A stretch of DNA of 64,000 bases. Source: Ga0077555 sp963761475. GTDB taxonomy: Bacteria > Pseudomonadota > Alphaproteobacteria > Rhizobiales > Hyphomicrobiaceae. This document shows positions 53,554 through 63,207 of this stretch, in pieces. The stretch is from NCBI GenBank assembly GCA_963761475.1, contig CAVXGT010000032.1, positions 55,030 through 119,029 of the forward strand, read 5' to 3'. The position numbers were made by a program, and so were the translations under genes. Each line of letters opens with the position of its first letter. Within the stretch, counting starts at the first letter, position 1. The notes beneath the pieces are model-generated. The model was not told the origin of the DNA and did no database searches. It worked only from the letters and a program-made list of their open reading frames with translations.

Positions 53554-55597
53554 ATGTCCCTCGAAGAGCGTCCGAGCGTGTGCACGCTCGATTGTCCCGA
53601 TACCTGCAGCCTGACCGTCACGGTCGACAACGGCAGGATCGCCAAGGTGCGCGGCTCCGATGCCTTGCCGCTGACGGATGGCGTGATCTGCAACAAGGTA
53701 GCGCATCACACGGTCGATTTCGTCCACGGACCAGCTCGCCTCACTCATCCCCTCCGCCGCGTCGGCCCGAAAGGATCCGGCCAGTTCGAGGCGATCTCGT
53801 GGGACGCAGGCGCTCGATCTCATTCATGCCCGCGTAACCGACGTCATCGCGAGCCATGGTCGTGAGGCCGTCATGCCGCTCAATTACGCGGGCCCCCACG
53901 GCATGCTCGCGATGGAGAGCATGTCGCTCCGCTTCTTCCACAAGCTCGGCGCCACTCAGCTCTATCGCCGCTCAATGTGTGGCGCCGTGCGCACCGAGGC
54001 CTGGGCCGGAACCTACGGCAACGCGGCCGGCATCGGCCCGGAGGCAGCAACCGACGCCAAGCTCAACGTCGTCTGGGGCAATAACGCCACCGTCGCCAAC
54101 CTGCATTTGGTGCGCAACATCCGCAAATCGAAGCGCAATGGCGGCAAGCTCATCGTCGTCGATCCCCTGCGCACCAAGATCGCCGAGCAGGCCGACCTGC
54201 ATCTGGCGCTACGTCCCGGCACTGACGTCGTCTTGGGCTTTGCGCTGGCAGCCGAGCTTGAACGCAAGGGCGCACATGACAAGGCTTTCATCACCGCAAA
54301 CGTGCTTGGCTACGATGAGTTCATGAACGCGGCGCGCCCCTGGACGCTGGCGCTGGCGGCCGAGACTTGCGGCATTGCCGCGGCAGATATCGCGACCATG
54401 GCCGAATGGATGGCGGATGCCAATCCGCTCGTCGTCACGCTGGGTAATGGCCTCGAGCGCGGGCGCAACGGCGGCAGCGGCATTCGCGCGGCGATCGCGT
54501 TGCCCGCCCTGCTCGGCAAGTTCGACCGGCAAAGCGGATTGGTGCTCGGCGCCGGCCACGCCTTCCCCAAGACGCCGGCGAGGCTGGTACGCCCCGACCT
54601 CCTGCCGGGCCCGACACGCACGCTCGACATCATGGATATCGGCCGCCATCTGGCCGACGACGACGTCGCCCCGCCGTTGCGCGCCCTATTCATCTACAAC
54701 CACAACCCCCTCGTCGTTCATGCCGACCAGAACCGCATGCGCCGAGGTCTGATGAGGGACGATGTCTTCCTGGTCGGAATCGAGCTCGCCATGACCGAGA
54801 GCATGGCGCTGTGCGATGTCGTGCTGCCGGCAGCCACCCACTTCGAGCAGTCCGATCTCTATGGCGCCTACGGTCATCATTGGCTGCAGCGCGCCGAAGC
54901 GGTGATCCCGCCCGTCGGCGAGGCGCTCCCTAACACCGAGATCTTCAGGCGGCTTGCTCAACGTTTCGGCTTTGACGAGGCCTGTTTCAAGGCAACCGAC
55001 AGCGAGTTGATGGACGACGCAGTCGACGCTGGCCATCCCGCGCTCAAGGGCCGGAGGCCGAGTGAAATTCCGCTGAAGCAGCCTCTGCGCATGTCAGCAC
55101 CGGATGGCGAGGCGCTCGCCCTGTTCGTCACGCACCGCCCGGCGACACCGAGCGGCAAGGTCGAGTTGGTGTCGGATCTGCTGGCGGAGCGTTGGGGACC
55201 AGGCGCCCGCATGCCCGCCTTCCGCCCGCGCGACGACAAGTACCCGCTGATGCTGATTTCGCCGGCCTCCGATGCGCGCGTCTCCTCGACGCTATTCGGC
55301 GAGGGTGGCAAGGCCGGCGAGGCGCCGCCGCTGTTGATGCATCCGGCCGATGCCGCAGCACGTGGTTTGCAGACCGGTTGCGATGTCCGCGTTCGCAATG
55401 ATCTGGGCGAGGTGGTCCTGGCGCTTCAGGTGACCGACGCGGTACCCCCCGGCGTCGTGTCATCCGAGAAGGGCGCCTGGATCGCCACCAGCTCCAACGG
55501 CCAGACCATCAGCGCGCTGGTCTCGGCGGAGAAACGCGCCGACCTCGCCAAGGGCGCCTGCTACAACGACGTCGGCGTCGAAGTGGCGGCGGCGTGA
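53554..55597 (+). pseudogene. Molybdopterin-dependent oxidoreductase (DMSO reductase family), broken by a one-base frameshift
   Basis: The protein of about 680 residues is split. The first frame (ATG 53554, with AAGGAGA upstream) encodes the Fe4S4-binding N terminus: CTLDCPDTC, then GVICNK, C-x3-C-x3-C-x(n)-C. It runs to EAISWD near 53805. The following residues QALDLIHARVTDVIASHG and onward lie in the +1 frame, which continues uninterrupted to 55597. Removing one base around 53804-53808 (GGGACGCAGG) restores the expected SWD-x-ALDLI sequence. The second part has the MGD-binding features NVVWGNNA and VVDPLRTK. It is either a recent inactivation or a sequence error. Its reaction is unknown. 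Confidence 0.85.
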
Positions 55598-56169
55598 GCG
55601 ACGACAGGGGAAAATCGGCGTCCTGGTTCGACGCACAAATCCCGGCATTTATCGCCACGGAACCTTTTGGCCCGTGGCATGATGGCTGGGCAGGGTACGT
55701 GCAATGGTCGGGCCTGACGCAACTGAAGGAACTTGTTTCGCTCGATGCTATGCTGTGCCGAACGCTGCTCCCGGAAACCAGGGACGAATACTGGCCTCAC
55801 ATTGTGAACGAAGATTTCGCCTTGGACTACTTTACGAATTTGGAGTTTCTTCTAAAGCAGACGTCCGGTATCGCGCAAAAGAATATCCTGTGCGTGTTGC
55901 GAAACCCACCTGTCCATCCCATCGCGCCGACGGCCTCTGTGTCGTTCGAGTTCCTGGGCTATGATCTGGTTGAAGGCGGTGGCGGCGTCAGCGCGCTGAC
56001 AAATTGCGGCGGCTTTCCCGACGTTTTTGGCAACGATGAGCTTTCGCCTGTAGGCCTCATCGCCACACGAGACCGAGCGGCCGAGATCCAACGGGATCTT
56101 GCGCGGCTGCATCCCAACGAAATTCACGCGCAATGCCACATTTGGGCGATCTTTCGCGCCCTCCCTTGA
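55594..56169 (+). CDS. Unknown protein, AT-richer than neighbours
   Basis: I do not recognise this 191-residue protein. It has no signal peptide or membrane segment. It is rich in aromatic residues (WFDAQIPAF, WHDGWAGYVQW) and has cysteines at scattered positions. The gene uses more AT-rich codons (TTT, CTA, CTT, ACG/AAT mix) than its surroundings, which suggests acquisition from elsewhere. The GTG start overlaps the stop of the molybdopterin gene by 4 bases, so it is read in the same transcript. No partner gene is identifiable. Confidence 0.6.
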   Translation: MSDDRGKSASWFDAQIPAFIATEPFGPWHDGWAGYVQWSGLTQLKELVSLDAMLCRTLLPETRDEYWPHIVNEDFALDYFTNLEFLLKQTSGIAQKNILCVLRNPPVHPIAPTASVSFEFLGYDLVEGGGGVSALTNCGGFPDVFGNDELSPVGLIATRDRAAEIQRDLARLHPNEIHAQCHIWAIFRALP

Positions 56170-56206
56170 TCGCTATCGATATCTGCCGTGGATCATGCGC
56201 TTGCCG

Positions 56207-57385
56207 TCAGCTCTTGGCCTCGCGTCCGGCAAACCACAGCATCGGATCTGACTGTCGTACGCGGGCCTCCGGAAGCCCGAGCTCGCGCCTCACGATGTTG
56301 GTGCCCTCCACCAGCGCGACGCACTTGTAGAAGGCAATGCGCCGTGACAGCCCCTCGCGCCCGAAACCGCAATCGGTGCTGATGACGAGCTGCTCTTTCG
56401 GGATGAATTCCAGCGCCTTGCGGATCAGCGCGGCGACATGCTCGGCAGGCTCCACCACCGTATCGCAGTGATTGACCACGCCGATCGCGATCTTCTTGTC
56501 GGTCTTGATGTGCTTGAAGAGCGGCAGGTCCTGGCCATCCGAGCTGGCGCATTCGATCGTCAGAACATCGCAGTTGAGCTGCAGCAAGTGCTCGAGCGCG
56601 CGCTCATAGCTCGGCACCTTCCAGTGTACGCGCTGCTGGTTGGGATTGCCCCAGCACGTGTGCACCCAGATCTCGGCGTCGACACCCGTGAGTTGCCGGT
56701 TGAAAGCCTCCGTCAGGAATTGCAGGTCTTTGTCGGTGCAGTCGGGCTGCTGCGCCCGCATATGATGCGGCGGTTCCTCGACCTGGATCAGCGGGCAACC
56801 GGCCTGGGCGACTTCGCGCAACTCCTCGTTCATGATGTCGCAAAGTTCGAGGATCATGGTCTTGTCGTCCTCGTAGTACTCGTTCCAGAGCATCGATGCG
56901 ATCGCCGGCGCGCAGATCGTGCCGAACTTGACCGGCCGGTCCGTCATGCGCTGGGCCACCTGCCACAAGGCGGCATATTCCAGTGGCCCGCGCGTCAGCT
57001 TCTCGCGCACGACACCAGGTTGATAGGCCTCCTGCACCTCCCAGAGGATCTTGCCCGGCCGCAAGCCATGCCGCGACATCCACCCGCGTGAGGTGTCGCG
57101 ATGGCCGCAGACGCCGCCGAGCCGCTCGATTGGATAGAAGAACCAGGATTTGCCCCCCACCGTCAGGTCGAAGCGGCTGTCGCCATCCGTGACGATGTCG
57201 AGGCCCGCGGCCTCCTGCTCGGCGATGATGCTGGCGACGGCATCGAGGTACTGCTCGCGAAAGAGCGAATCCCCGAGCGCGGACTTGAAGGAGCGGCCCG
57301 CCAAGCTGCGGTCGAACCAATGCGGCCTCGGATACGAGCCGGTGATGGTCGTGGGCAGGATCTTGTCGCGCGTAACCGTTAGCAC
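56207..57385 (-). CDS. Cobalamin-independent methionine synthase II family protein (MetE C-terminal-like)
   Basis: This 392-residue protein has the catalytic beta-barrel domain of MetE but not the N-terminal barrel. It contains TITGSYPRPHWF, LTIECASSDGQDLP (His/Cys/Glu zinc-site region) and STDCGFGREGLS with the last zinc cysteine. Single-domain members transfer methyl groups from diverse donors to thiols, and not all make methionine. It is a lone gene on the minus strand; I see no SAM riboswitch in the 170 bases upstream. Confidence 0.88.
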   Translation of the reverse strand: MLTVTRDKILPTTITGSYPRPHWFDRSLAGRSFKSALGDSLFREQYLDAVASIIAEQEAAGLDIVTDGDSRFDLTVGGKSWFFYPIERLGGVCGHRDTSRGWMSRHGLRPGKILWEVQEAYQPGVVREKLTRGPLEYAALWQVAQRMTDRPVKFGTICAPAIASMLWNEYYEDDKTMILELCDIMNEELREVAQAGCPLIQVEEPPHHMRAQQPDCTDKDLQFLTEAFNRQLTGVDAEIWVHTCWGNPNQQRVHWKVPSYERALEHLLQLNCDVLTIECASSDGQDLPLFKHIKTDKKIAIGVVNHCDTVVEPAEHVAALIRKALEFIPKEQLVISTDCGFGREGLSRRIAFYKCVALVEGTNIVRRELGLPEARVRQSDPMLWFAGREAKS

Positions 57386-57559
57386 GGCGGCCTCCGTAGA
57401 AAAGTGACGGATGACGAGTGGCGATCTGATCCCGAATATGAGGTTGAGGTCGCCAGCGATCTTCGCAACGCAGCCACTATGAGGTCAGGCGCATGCATCG
57501 CCGTCAAGCGCCGCAGGGTTATGCGATCGCATTGGCGCCACCTGCCGGTGTCGGGCGCA

Positions 57560-58123
57560 TCAACCGCCCTGCCATTGCCGGATCGCAGCAACCGGCCAGA
57601 TCAGCATGATGATGTTGAGCGTGAGATTGTCTCGGATGGCCCAGGCGAGCGCCAGTTCGACGAGCACGAACAGACCGACCGTAACGACGACCGGCAGGCG
57701 CATGGCGAGCCAGAAGCCCAGCATCATGGCCAGTATGTCACCCGTCGAATTCAGGACACTGTCGCCGAAGTAGTCCAGTGAAATGGTGGCTGCCCGATAG
57801 CGCTCGATGATGAAGGGTGTGTTCTCGAAGATCTCCCAGACCGCCTCGACGGCCGTCGCAATTCCGAGGCGCCAGCCCACCGCCAGTCTGCGGGCAAAGG
57901 CCCATGTGGCCAGATAGAAAATGAAGCCATGCAGCACGTGGGTGAACGTGTACCAGTCGGTCAGATGCTGCGAGTTCTCGGAGCTGACCACCACGCCGTG
58001 CCACAGCTTGATCGTGCCGCAGGTGCAGATCGCAACCCGTCCCATGGCCAGCAGGATGATCGCCGCCACAGCCAGCAACCCAAATGCGGCGGCAAGCTGG
58101 CGACGACTGATTTGATCCAGCAT
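57560..58123 (-). CDS. UPF0314 / DUF2585 family membrane protein
   Basis: This 187-residue protein has four or five membrane segments (about 10-28, 58-78, 130-150, 155-180). Family motifs are CTCGTIKLWHG, SQHLTDWYTFTHVLHGFIFY and EIFENTPFIIERYR. The family is found largely in Hyphomicrobiales-type Alphaproteobacteria and has no known function. It stands alone upstream of the MetE-like gene, separated by about 175 bases. Confidence 0.88.
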   Translation of the reverse strand: MLDQISRRQLAAAFGLLAVAAIILLAMGRVAICTCGTIKLWHGVVVSSENSQHLTDWYTFTHVLHGFIFYLATWAFARRLAVGWRLGIATAVEAVWEIFENTPFIIERYRAATISLDYFGDSVLNSTGDILAMMLGFWLAMRLPVVVTVGLFVLVELALAWAIRDNLTLNIIMLIWPVAAIRQWQGG

Positions 58124-58394
58124 GTCATTCCCTCACCACGACCCGCGCTCTGGCATGGCGCGAGGCACAAAGGCCACGGCAAGCCGATAACCGATTTGCG
58201 CCGGTTCGGCCATCGCCTCTTGCAGGGCAAGAGTAAGTGCAGGTTTCACGGCGCACGCGTGCAAAGGCCGCGACCGCGGCCCGCCGCATTGCCGCGCCCC
58301 CCTTTGCGCCGGATGCGCTGTGGGCATCCGAAAGCGCAACGCGTCCCCTCGGCCGCGCGGTGCGCGCCGTGAGGGCAAGCAACAGCGCCTTGCG

Positions 58395-58532
58395 CTAGCC
58401 GATTTTGAGGAAGCTGTGCAGCAGGATCAAAATCGTCGCCAGATAAGCTAGTCCGAGGAATGCGATCACGTTGACGCGACGATTGATGCGCCCGTCATGC
58501 TCTTGCTGGGCCGCGATGGTGTCCTGGCTCAT
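58395..58532 (-). CDS. 45-residue single-pass membrane protein
   Basis: This small protein has a polar N terminus (MSQDTIAAQQEHDGRINRRV) and one membrane helix (about 23-41, VIAFLGLAYLATILILLHSF). The ATG at 58532 has GGGAG 8 bases upstream, which supports translation. The family is not recognised. It is a free-standing gene about 270 bases from the UPF0314 start. Confidence 0.5.
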   Translation of the reverse strand: MSQDTIAAQQEHDGRINRRVNVIAFLGLAYLATILILLHSFLKIG

Positions 58533-59057
58533 GAAAACTCCCGCCCACGATCTTTCGACGTGGCATTGAAGTCGAGCCGGCATGACCGGTGCACAAATCC
58601 GTGTAGCCGCGCATTTCTGCGCGAATATCAATCAAACGCGCCAAGACGCTTGGCGGACCGATTGGGAGTTCCGTGGATTTATGCAGAGAGTGATGCTGGC
58701 TTGACTGTGTTTTGGATCAACCAGCTGCAGCCGCCCCGACGGGCAGGCCCGCATCTCTCGCATCGCGCTCGGTCTGCTGATAAGTCGCCAGACCGGGAAA
58801 CACCAGGGTCGCTGACATCCAGAGGGCCATCGACCGGAAACACCATTGTGCCCGCAGATCATTGATTTGGCAATGAAGACGGACCAGAAATCCCCCGACG
58901 CCAAGCATAAAGCGAGCATGTACCGAAGGTTAATGGGCGAAGGATTGGGCGCGGTCGAATCCCCCGGGTGTCTGAGGAGACCACATTGCGCAGGCCATTC
59001 CTCCAGCCTACCTTAAGCCAAGGTCAAAACGCTGAACCATCACCGCCGAGGTCACCG
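58533..59057. other. Intergenic region of about 525 bases
   Basis: This AT-richer stretch lies between the 45-residue gene and the dehydratase gene and must contain promoters in both directions. Short open frames exist on both strands but none has a ribosome site and recognisable protein together. I see no tRNA, riboswitch or clear hairpin. Confidence 0.4.
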
Positions 59058-60917
59058 ATGAAAGAGCCGAAGAAGCCAGCCGCAGCAGCTAAGGGCGGCG
59101 CCAAAGCCAATGGCACGCGCAAGCGCGTCAAGCCGTCGGAGCTGCGCTCGCGGGCCTGGTTCGACAATCCCGCCAACGCCGACATGACCGCGCTCTACCT
59201 TGAGCGGACTATGAATTTCGGGTTGACGCTCGAGGAATTGCAATCCGGCAAGCCGATCATCGGCATCGCCCAGTCCGGTTCCGACCTCTCGCCCTGCAAT
59301 CGCCATCACATCTTCCTGGCCGAGCGCGTCCGCGAGGGCATCCGTGAAGCCGGCGGCATCGCCTTCGAGTTCCCGCTGCACCCGATCCAGGAGACCTGCA
59401 AGCGTCCGACCGCCGGTCTCGACCGTAATCTGGCCTACCTCGGCCTAGTCGAGGTGCTCTACGGCTATCCCCTCGATGGCGTCGTGCTGACCACCGGCTG
59501 CGACAAGACCACGCCGAGCCAGATCATGGCCGCCGCAACCGTCGACCTGCCGGCCATCGTGCTGTCGGGCGGCCCCATGCTCAACGGCTGGTTCAAGGGT
59601 GAGCGCACCGGCTCCGGCACCATTGTATGGAAGGCCCGCGAGATGATGGCGCGCGGCGAGATCGAATATAAGGAGTTCCTTGAGCTGGTGGCCTCGTCAG
59701 CTCCGTCCGCTGGCCATTGCAACACCATGGGCACCGCCTCGACCATGAACTCCCTGGCCGAGGCGCTTGGCATGTCGCTCCCCGGTTGTGCAGCAATTCC
59801 GGCGCCCTACCGCGAGCGCCAGCAAATGGCCTACGAGACCGGCAAGCGCATCGTCGAGATGGTGTGGGAGGACTTGAAGCCGTCCGACATTCTCACCCGC
59901 GCCGCCTTCGAGAACGCCATCGTCGTCAACTCGGCCATCGGTGGCTCGACCAATGCACCGATCCACCTCAACGCCATAGCGCGCCACATCGGTGTCGAGC
60001 TCGACAACGACGACTGGGAGAAGATCGGCCACGACATTCCCCTGCTGGTGAACCTGCAGCCCGCCGGCGAGTACCTGGGCGAGGAGTATCATCGCGCAGG
60101 CGGCCTTCCTGCGGTTGCAGCCGAGCTGATCGCCGAAGGCAAGATCAACAAGAAGGCCATTACTGTGAATGCCCGCACGTTCTACGAGAACAACGAGGGC
60201 AAGCTCTCGTGGGACCGCGCCGTCATCAAGGCCTACGACGAGCCGATGGTGAAGGCGGCAGGCTTCCTCAACCTCAAGGGCAACCTGTTCGACAGCGCCA
60301 TCATGAAGACGTCCGTGATTTCGGATGAGTTCCGCAAGCGCTACCTGTCGAACCCGAAGGACCCCGGCGCCTTCGAGGGTCGCGCCATCGTCTTCGACGG
60401 CCCGGAGGACTACCACAAGCGCATCGACGACCCGAAGCTGGCGATCGACGGCACCAGCCTGCTGTTCATGCGCGGCGCCGGCCCGGTCGGCTACCCCGGC
60501 GCCGCCGAGGTCGTCAACATGCGCGCCCCCGACTACCTGCTGAAGAAGGGCATCACGTCGCTCCCCTGCATCGGTGACGGCCGCCAATCCGGCACCTCGG
60601 GCTCGCCGTCGATCCTCAATGCGTCGCCCGAGTCGGCAACGCCCGGCAGTGGCCTCGCCGTCCTCAAGACCGGGGATATGGTGCGGATCGATCTCAACAA
60701 GCGCACCGCCGACATCCTTATCTCCGACGAGGAGCTGGCTAAGCGCAAGGAAGCACTCGCCAAGGCTGGCGGCTACAAGTATCCCGAGAGCCAGACGCCA
60801 TGGCAGGAGATCCAGCGTGACATGGTCGATGAGCTGAGCCACGGCATGGTGCTGAAGCCCGCCGTCAAATATCAGCGCATCGCCAAGACGAAGGGCATCC
60901 CGCGAGATAACCATTAG
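59058..60917 (+). CDS. IlvD/Edd family dehydratase (sugar-acid dehydratase type)
   Basis: This 619-residue Fe-S dehydratase is of the dihydroxy-acid / sugar-acid dehydratase family. The three cluster cysteines are C80 (SDLSPCNRHH), C148 (TTGCDKTTPS) and C221 (SAGHCNTMGTAST). Length and the SDLSPCNRHH style place it in the IlvD subgroup that includes xylonate and arabinonate dehydratases, which turns a sugar acid into a 2-keto-3-deoxy acid; true dihydroxyacid dehydratase is an alternative. The ATG at 59058 is chosen; its N terminus is Lys/Ala-rich. It stands alone, upstream of a deaminase gene. Confidence 0.9.
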   Translation: MKEPKKPAAAAKGGAKANGTRKRVKPSELRSRAWFDNPANADMTALYLERTMNFGLTLEELQSGKPIIGIAQSGSDLSPCNRHHIFLAERVREGIREAGGIAFEFPLHPIQETCKRPTAGLDRNLAYLGLVEVLYGYPLDGVVLTTGCDKTTPSQIMAAATVDLPAIVLSGGPMLNGWFKGERTGSGTIVWKAREMMARGEIEYKEFLELVASSAPSAGHCNTMGTASTMNSLAEALGMSLPGCAAIPAPYRERQQMAYETGKRIVEMVWEDLKPSDILTRAAFENAIVVNSAIGGSTNAPIHLNAIARHIGVELDNDDWEKIGHDIPLLVNLQPAGEYLGEEYHRAGGLPAVAAELIAEGKINKKAITVNARTFYENNEGKLSWDRAVIKAYDEPMVKAAGFLNLKGNLFDSAIMKTSVISDEFRKRYLSNPKDPGAFEGRAIVFDGPEDYHKRIDDPKLAIDGTSLLFMRGAGPVGYPGAAEVVNMRAPDYLLKKGITSLPCIGDGRQSGTSGSPSILNASPESATPGSGLAVLKTGDMVRIDLNKRTADILISDEELAKRKEALAKAGGYKYPESQTPWQEIQRDMVDELSHGMVLKPAVKYQRIAKTKGIPRDNH

Positions 60918-61006
60918 GAAGAACCGGATCGACGGTCCTGGTGCGCGAAGGGCGGCCCTTTGCTCACCAGGACCGGCGTTGCGTCACCGAGCGAGAGGAG
61001 ACCGAG

Positions 61007-61504
61007 ATGCACGAAAGCTTCATGCGCCGCGCGCTTGAAATCGCACGTGAGAGCCTCGACGATCCCGGTGCAATGCCCTACGCGGCCGTGATCGTGAAGG
61101 ACGGCAAGATCGTTGGGGAAGGGCTCAACCGGGCCATCGGCAAGAGCGATCCGACTTCGCATGGCGAGGTGGAGGCGATCCGCGACGCATGCCAGAAGCT
61201 CGCCACCACCGATCTTTCCGGTTGCGACCTCTACACGACGGCCGAGCCCTGCTCGATGTGCGTCGCCACCATGCATCTCGCCGGCATCCGTCGGCTCTAC
61301 TATGCGAGTGCAGCGGCCGAATCGGCCGCCTTCATGGCGCGACTGGCTTCACGCGATGCGAAATGGACCCGCCGCATCTCGGGCCCCGATCTCCGGCGCG
61401 AGGTCGGCCTGCCCATGGAGCAGCGGCAGATGCCGGCCGAAGCCGTCCTGAGCGAGGAAGCGCACGCAGTGTTCGAGGAATATGCCAAGCGGATGGGCGC
61501 CTGA
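61007..61504 (+). CDS. Nucleoside deaminase (CDA superfamily)
   Basis: This 165-residue zinc deaminase of the guanine/cytosine-tRNA-adenosine deaminase type has the zinc-binding catalytic HGE in TSHGEVEAIRDAC and PCSMC in AEPCSMCVATMHL. It probably deaminates a purine or pyrimidine base or nucleoside; guanine deaminase is possible from length. GAGAGGAG lies just before the ATG at 61007. It is 89 bases after the dehydratase stop. Confidence 0.9.
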   Translation: MHESFMRRALEIARESLDDPGAMPYAAVIVKDGKIVGEGLNRAIGKSDPTSHGEVEAIRDACQKLATTDLSGCDLYTTAEPCSMCVATMHLAGIRRLYYASAAAESAAFMARLASRDAKWTRRISGPDLRREVGLPMEQRQMPAEAVLSEEAHAVFEEYAKRMGA

Positions 61505-61606
61505 GGTGCGAGTACGCGCCGACGAGTGCCGTTTGCAGACCCGCTGCGCGCTGATATATCAGAAACGGGAAATTCCCGGTCAAGACCTGCGCAGCGGAGC
61601 GGCCAG

Positions 61607-61906
61607 ATGAAAACCTACGAAGGCAAGCGGGCATTCGACGGCCTTATCGTAACGGTCGATGGCGCACCGCTCGGCGAGCACTACGAGGTCGCGCAATTCA
61701 CGACATGGGGCTTCGAGTGGACCTACGAAGGTGAGAGCCCGCAACAGCTCGCGCTGGCCATACTCTACGACCACCTTGGCGACAAAACCCGCGCCATAGG
61801 CTTGTCCGAACGTTTCATGCGACACGTCGTGGCCGACCTCGACAACGACTGGACGCTGACGTCGGCCGACGTCGACAAGGCCATCGCGGAGATCGAGGGA
61901 GCCTGA
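61607..61906 (+). CDS. DUF6166 family protein
   Basis: This 99-residue cytoplasmic protein resembles DUF6166, with MKTYEGKRAFDGLIVTVDG at the N terminus and FEWTYEGESPQQLALAIL in the middle, both characteristic. The function is unknown. The ATG at 61607 follows a GAGCGG ribosome-like stretch. A small inverted repeat (CGGGAA-A-TTCCCG, 61566-61578) lies 30 bases upstream of the start. Confidence 0.75.
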   Translation: MKTYEGKRAFDGLIVTVDGAPLGEHYEVAQFTTWGFEWTYEGESPQQLALAILYDHLGDKTRAIGLSERFMRHVVADLDNDWTLTSADVDKAIAEIEGA

Positions 61907-62041
61907 AGTCGGCGATCAGCCGGCATGTGGTGTGCAGGCCCGGATGTTAGCCGGGGAATAAGATGAGTCGTCGCCAGTTGCGAGCGCAGGGGTGTGCAGG
62001 CATGCTGAGGCTCCCTCGGCTACAACAAGGACGTGCACCCC

Positions 62042-63070
62042 ATGAAGGTCGGCCTCTTCATCACAAACCAGCAGCACACCAGCGCCGACATGGTGCAAAC
62101 CCTCAACGACCAGATCGCGATGGTGCACCACGCCCGCGATCGCGGCTGGGATAGCCTGCTGACCGGCCAGCACTACCTGAACGAAGGCAACAATAAGCAG
62201 CTGCAACTGGTGCCGTTCCTGGCGCGGCTCGCAGCAGAAGCCGGCGAGATGACCATCGGCACCGGCATCCTGCTGCTCAACCTGCACAATCCCGTCTACA
62301 CCGCCGAGACCATCGCCACGCTCGACATCATCGCCCGCGGCAACTTCATCTTCGGCGTCGGCCTCGGCTATCGCGACATGGAGTTCGACGCCTTCGCCGT
62401 GCCCAAGGGCGCGCGGGTGAAGCGCTTCGAGACCTACCTCGACCTCGTCCAGCAGCTCTGGACCGGCAAGGCCGTCTCGTTCGAGGACGAGACCTGCAAG
62501 CTCGACAACGTGGTGATGAACATCCGCCCGATCCAGCAACCCGGCCCGCCGATCTGGATCGCCGCCAACAACGATCCGGCCGTCCGCCGTGCAGCCCGCC
62601 TGTCGGACGCCTGGTTCATCAATCCGCACGCCAACCTCGAGTCGATCCGCCGGATGATGGACGTCTACCGCGAGGAGCTGAAGGCCTGCGGCAAGCCGTT
62701 CCCGCTCGACCTTCCCGTCTTCAAGGAGGTGTACTGCGCCAAGGACCGGCAGACGGCGATCGAGATGGCGGCGCCCTATCTCGGCGGCAAGTACCGCGAC
62801 TACGCCAAGTGGGGCCAGGACAAGGTGATGCCGGATAACGCCGATTTCTCGCGCTCGTTCGAGGAGCTGACCGAAGGCCGCTTCATTATCGGCTCGCCCG
62901 AGGATTGCTTCGAGCAGCTACGCCCCTATTGGGAGGAGCTTGGCTGTAGCCACCTCGTCGTACGCACCAATTGGGCCGGCATGCCAGCCTCCGCCTCCCT
63001 GCCATCGATGCGCCTCATCTCCGACGAGCTATTGCCCGCGCTACGCAAGGTGAAGGTGAACAGGGGGTAG
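62042..63070 (+). CDS. Luciferase-like (LLM class) flavin-dependent monooxygenase
   Basis: This 342-residue bacterial-luciferase-fold protein uses reduced flavin (FMN or F420). Family features are KVGLFITNQQ at the start, MTIGTGILLLNLHNPVYTAE, GVGLGYRDMEFDAF and IWIAANNDPAVRRAARLSDA. The substrate is unknown; members include alkane, nitrilotriacetate and dibenzothiophene-type oxygenases. The ATG at 62042 has AAGG 11 bases upstream, and GTG 62033 is an alternative. It is a single gene. Confidence 0.9.
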   Translation: MKVGLFITNQQHTSADMVQTLNDQIAMVHHARDRGWDSLLTGQHYLNEGNNKQLQLVPFLARLAAEAGEMTIGTGILLLNLHNPVYTAETIATLDIIARGNFIFGVGLGYRDMEFDAFAVPKGARVKRFETYLDLVQQLWTGKAVSFEDETCKLDNVVMNIRPIQQPGPPIWIAANNDPAVRRAARLSDAWFINPHANLESIRRMMDVYREELKACGKPFPLDLPVFKEVYCAKDRQTAIEMAAPYLGGKYRDYAKWGQDKVMPDNADFSRSFEELTEGRFIIGSPEDCFEQLRPYWEELGCSHLVVRTNWAGMPASASLPSMRLISDELLPALRKVKVNRG

Positions 63071-63207
63071 GCGCCACGTTACCGAGGCAGCGGCAGACGC
63101 CCCGCGGCCGTGGCGGCGTCTGGCGATCGCGGCGGGCCGAAACAGGCAACCGGGCGCGATCGTCGAGGCCGGCGGGACCTCGAACACCGGCGAGGGAGGG
63201 TTGTCCG

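Noticed and set aside
53554..55597. Programmed frameshift instead of mutation in the molybdopterin gene
   Set aside because: No slippery heptamer or downstream stem is evident at 53804-53808; a single-base error or mutation is simpler.
57404..57480. Possible start of a small plus-strand gene (MTDDEWRSDPEY)
   Set aside because: The rest of the frame is a shadow of the UPF0314 gene, with no domain.
57386..57560. SAM riboswitch upstream of the MetE-like gene
   Set aside because: I could not find a SAM-II or SAM-I type conserved core or pairing on the minus strand.
58632..58919. 95-codon minus-strand frame in the 58.5-59 kb gap
   Set aside because: No ribosome site, no recognisable family, and Cys/Trp/Ser-rich composition like random translation.
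61566..61578. CGGGAA-A-TTCCCG as an operator for the DUF6166 gene
   Set aside because: Short palindrome of a kind that appears by chance; no second copy or known regulator nearby. Mentioned in the gene entry only.
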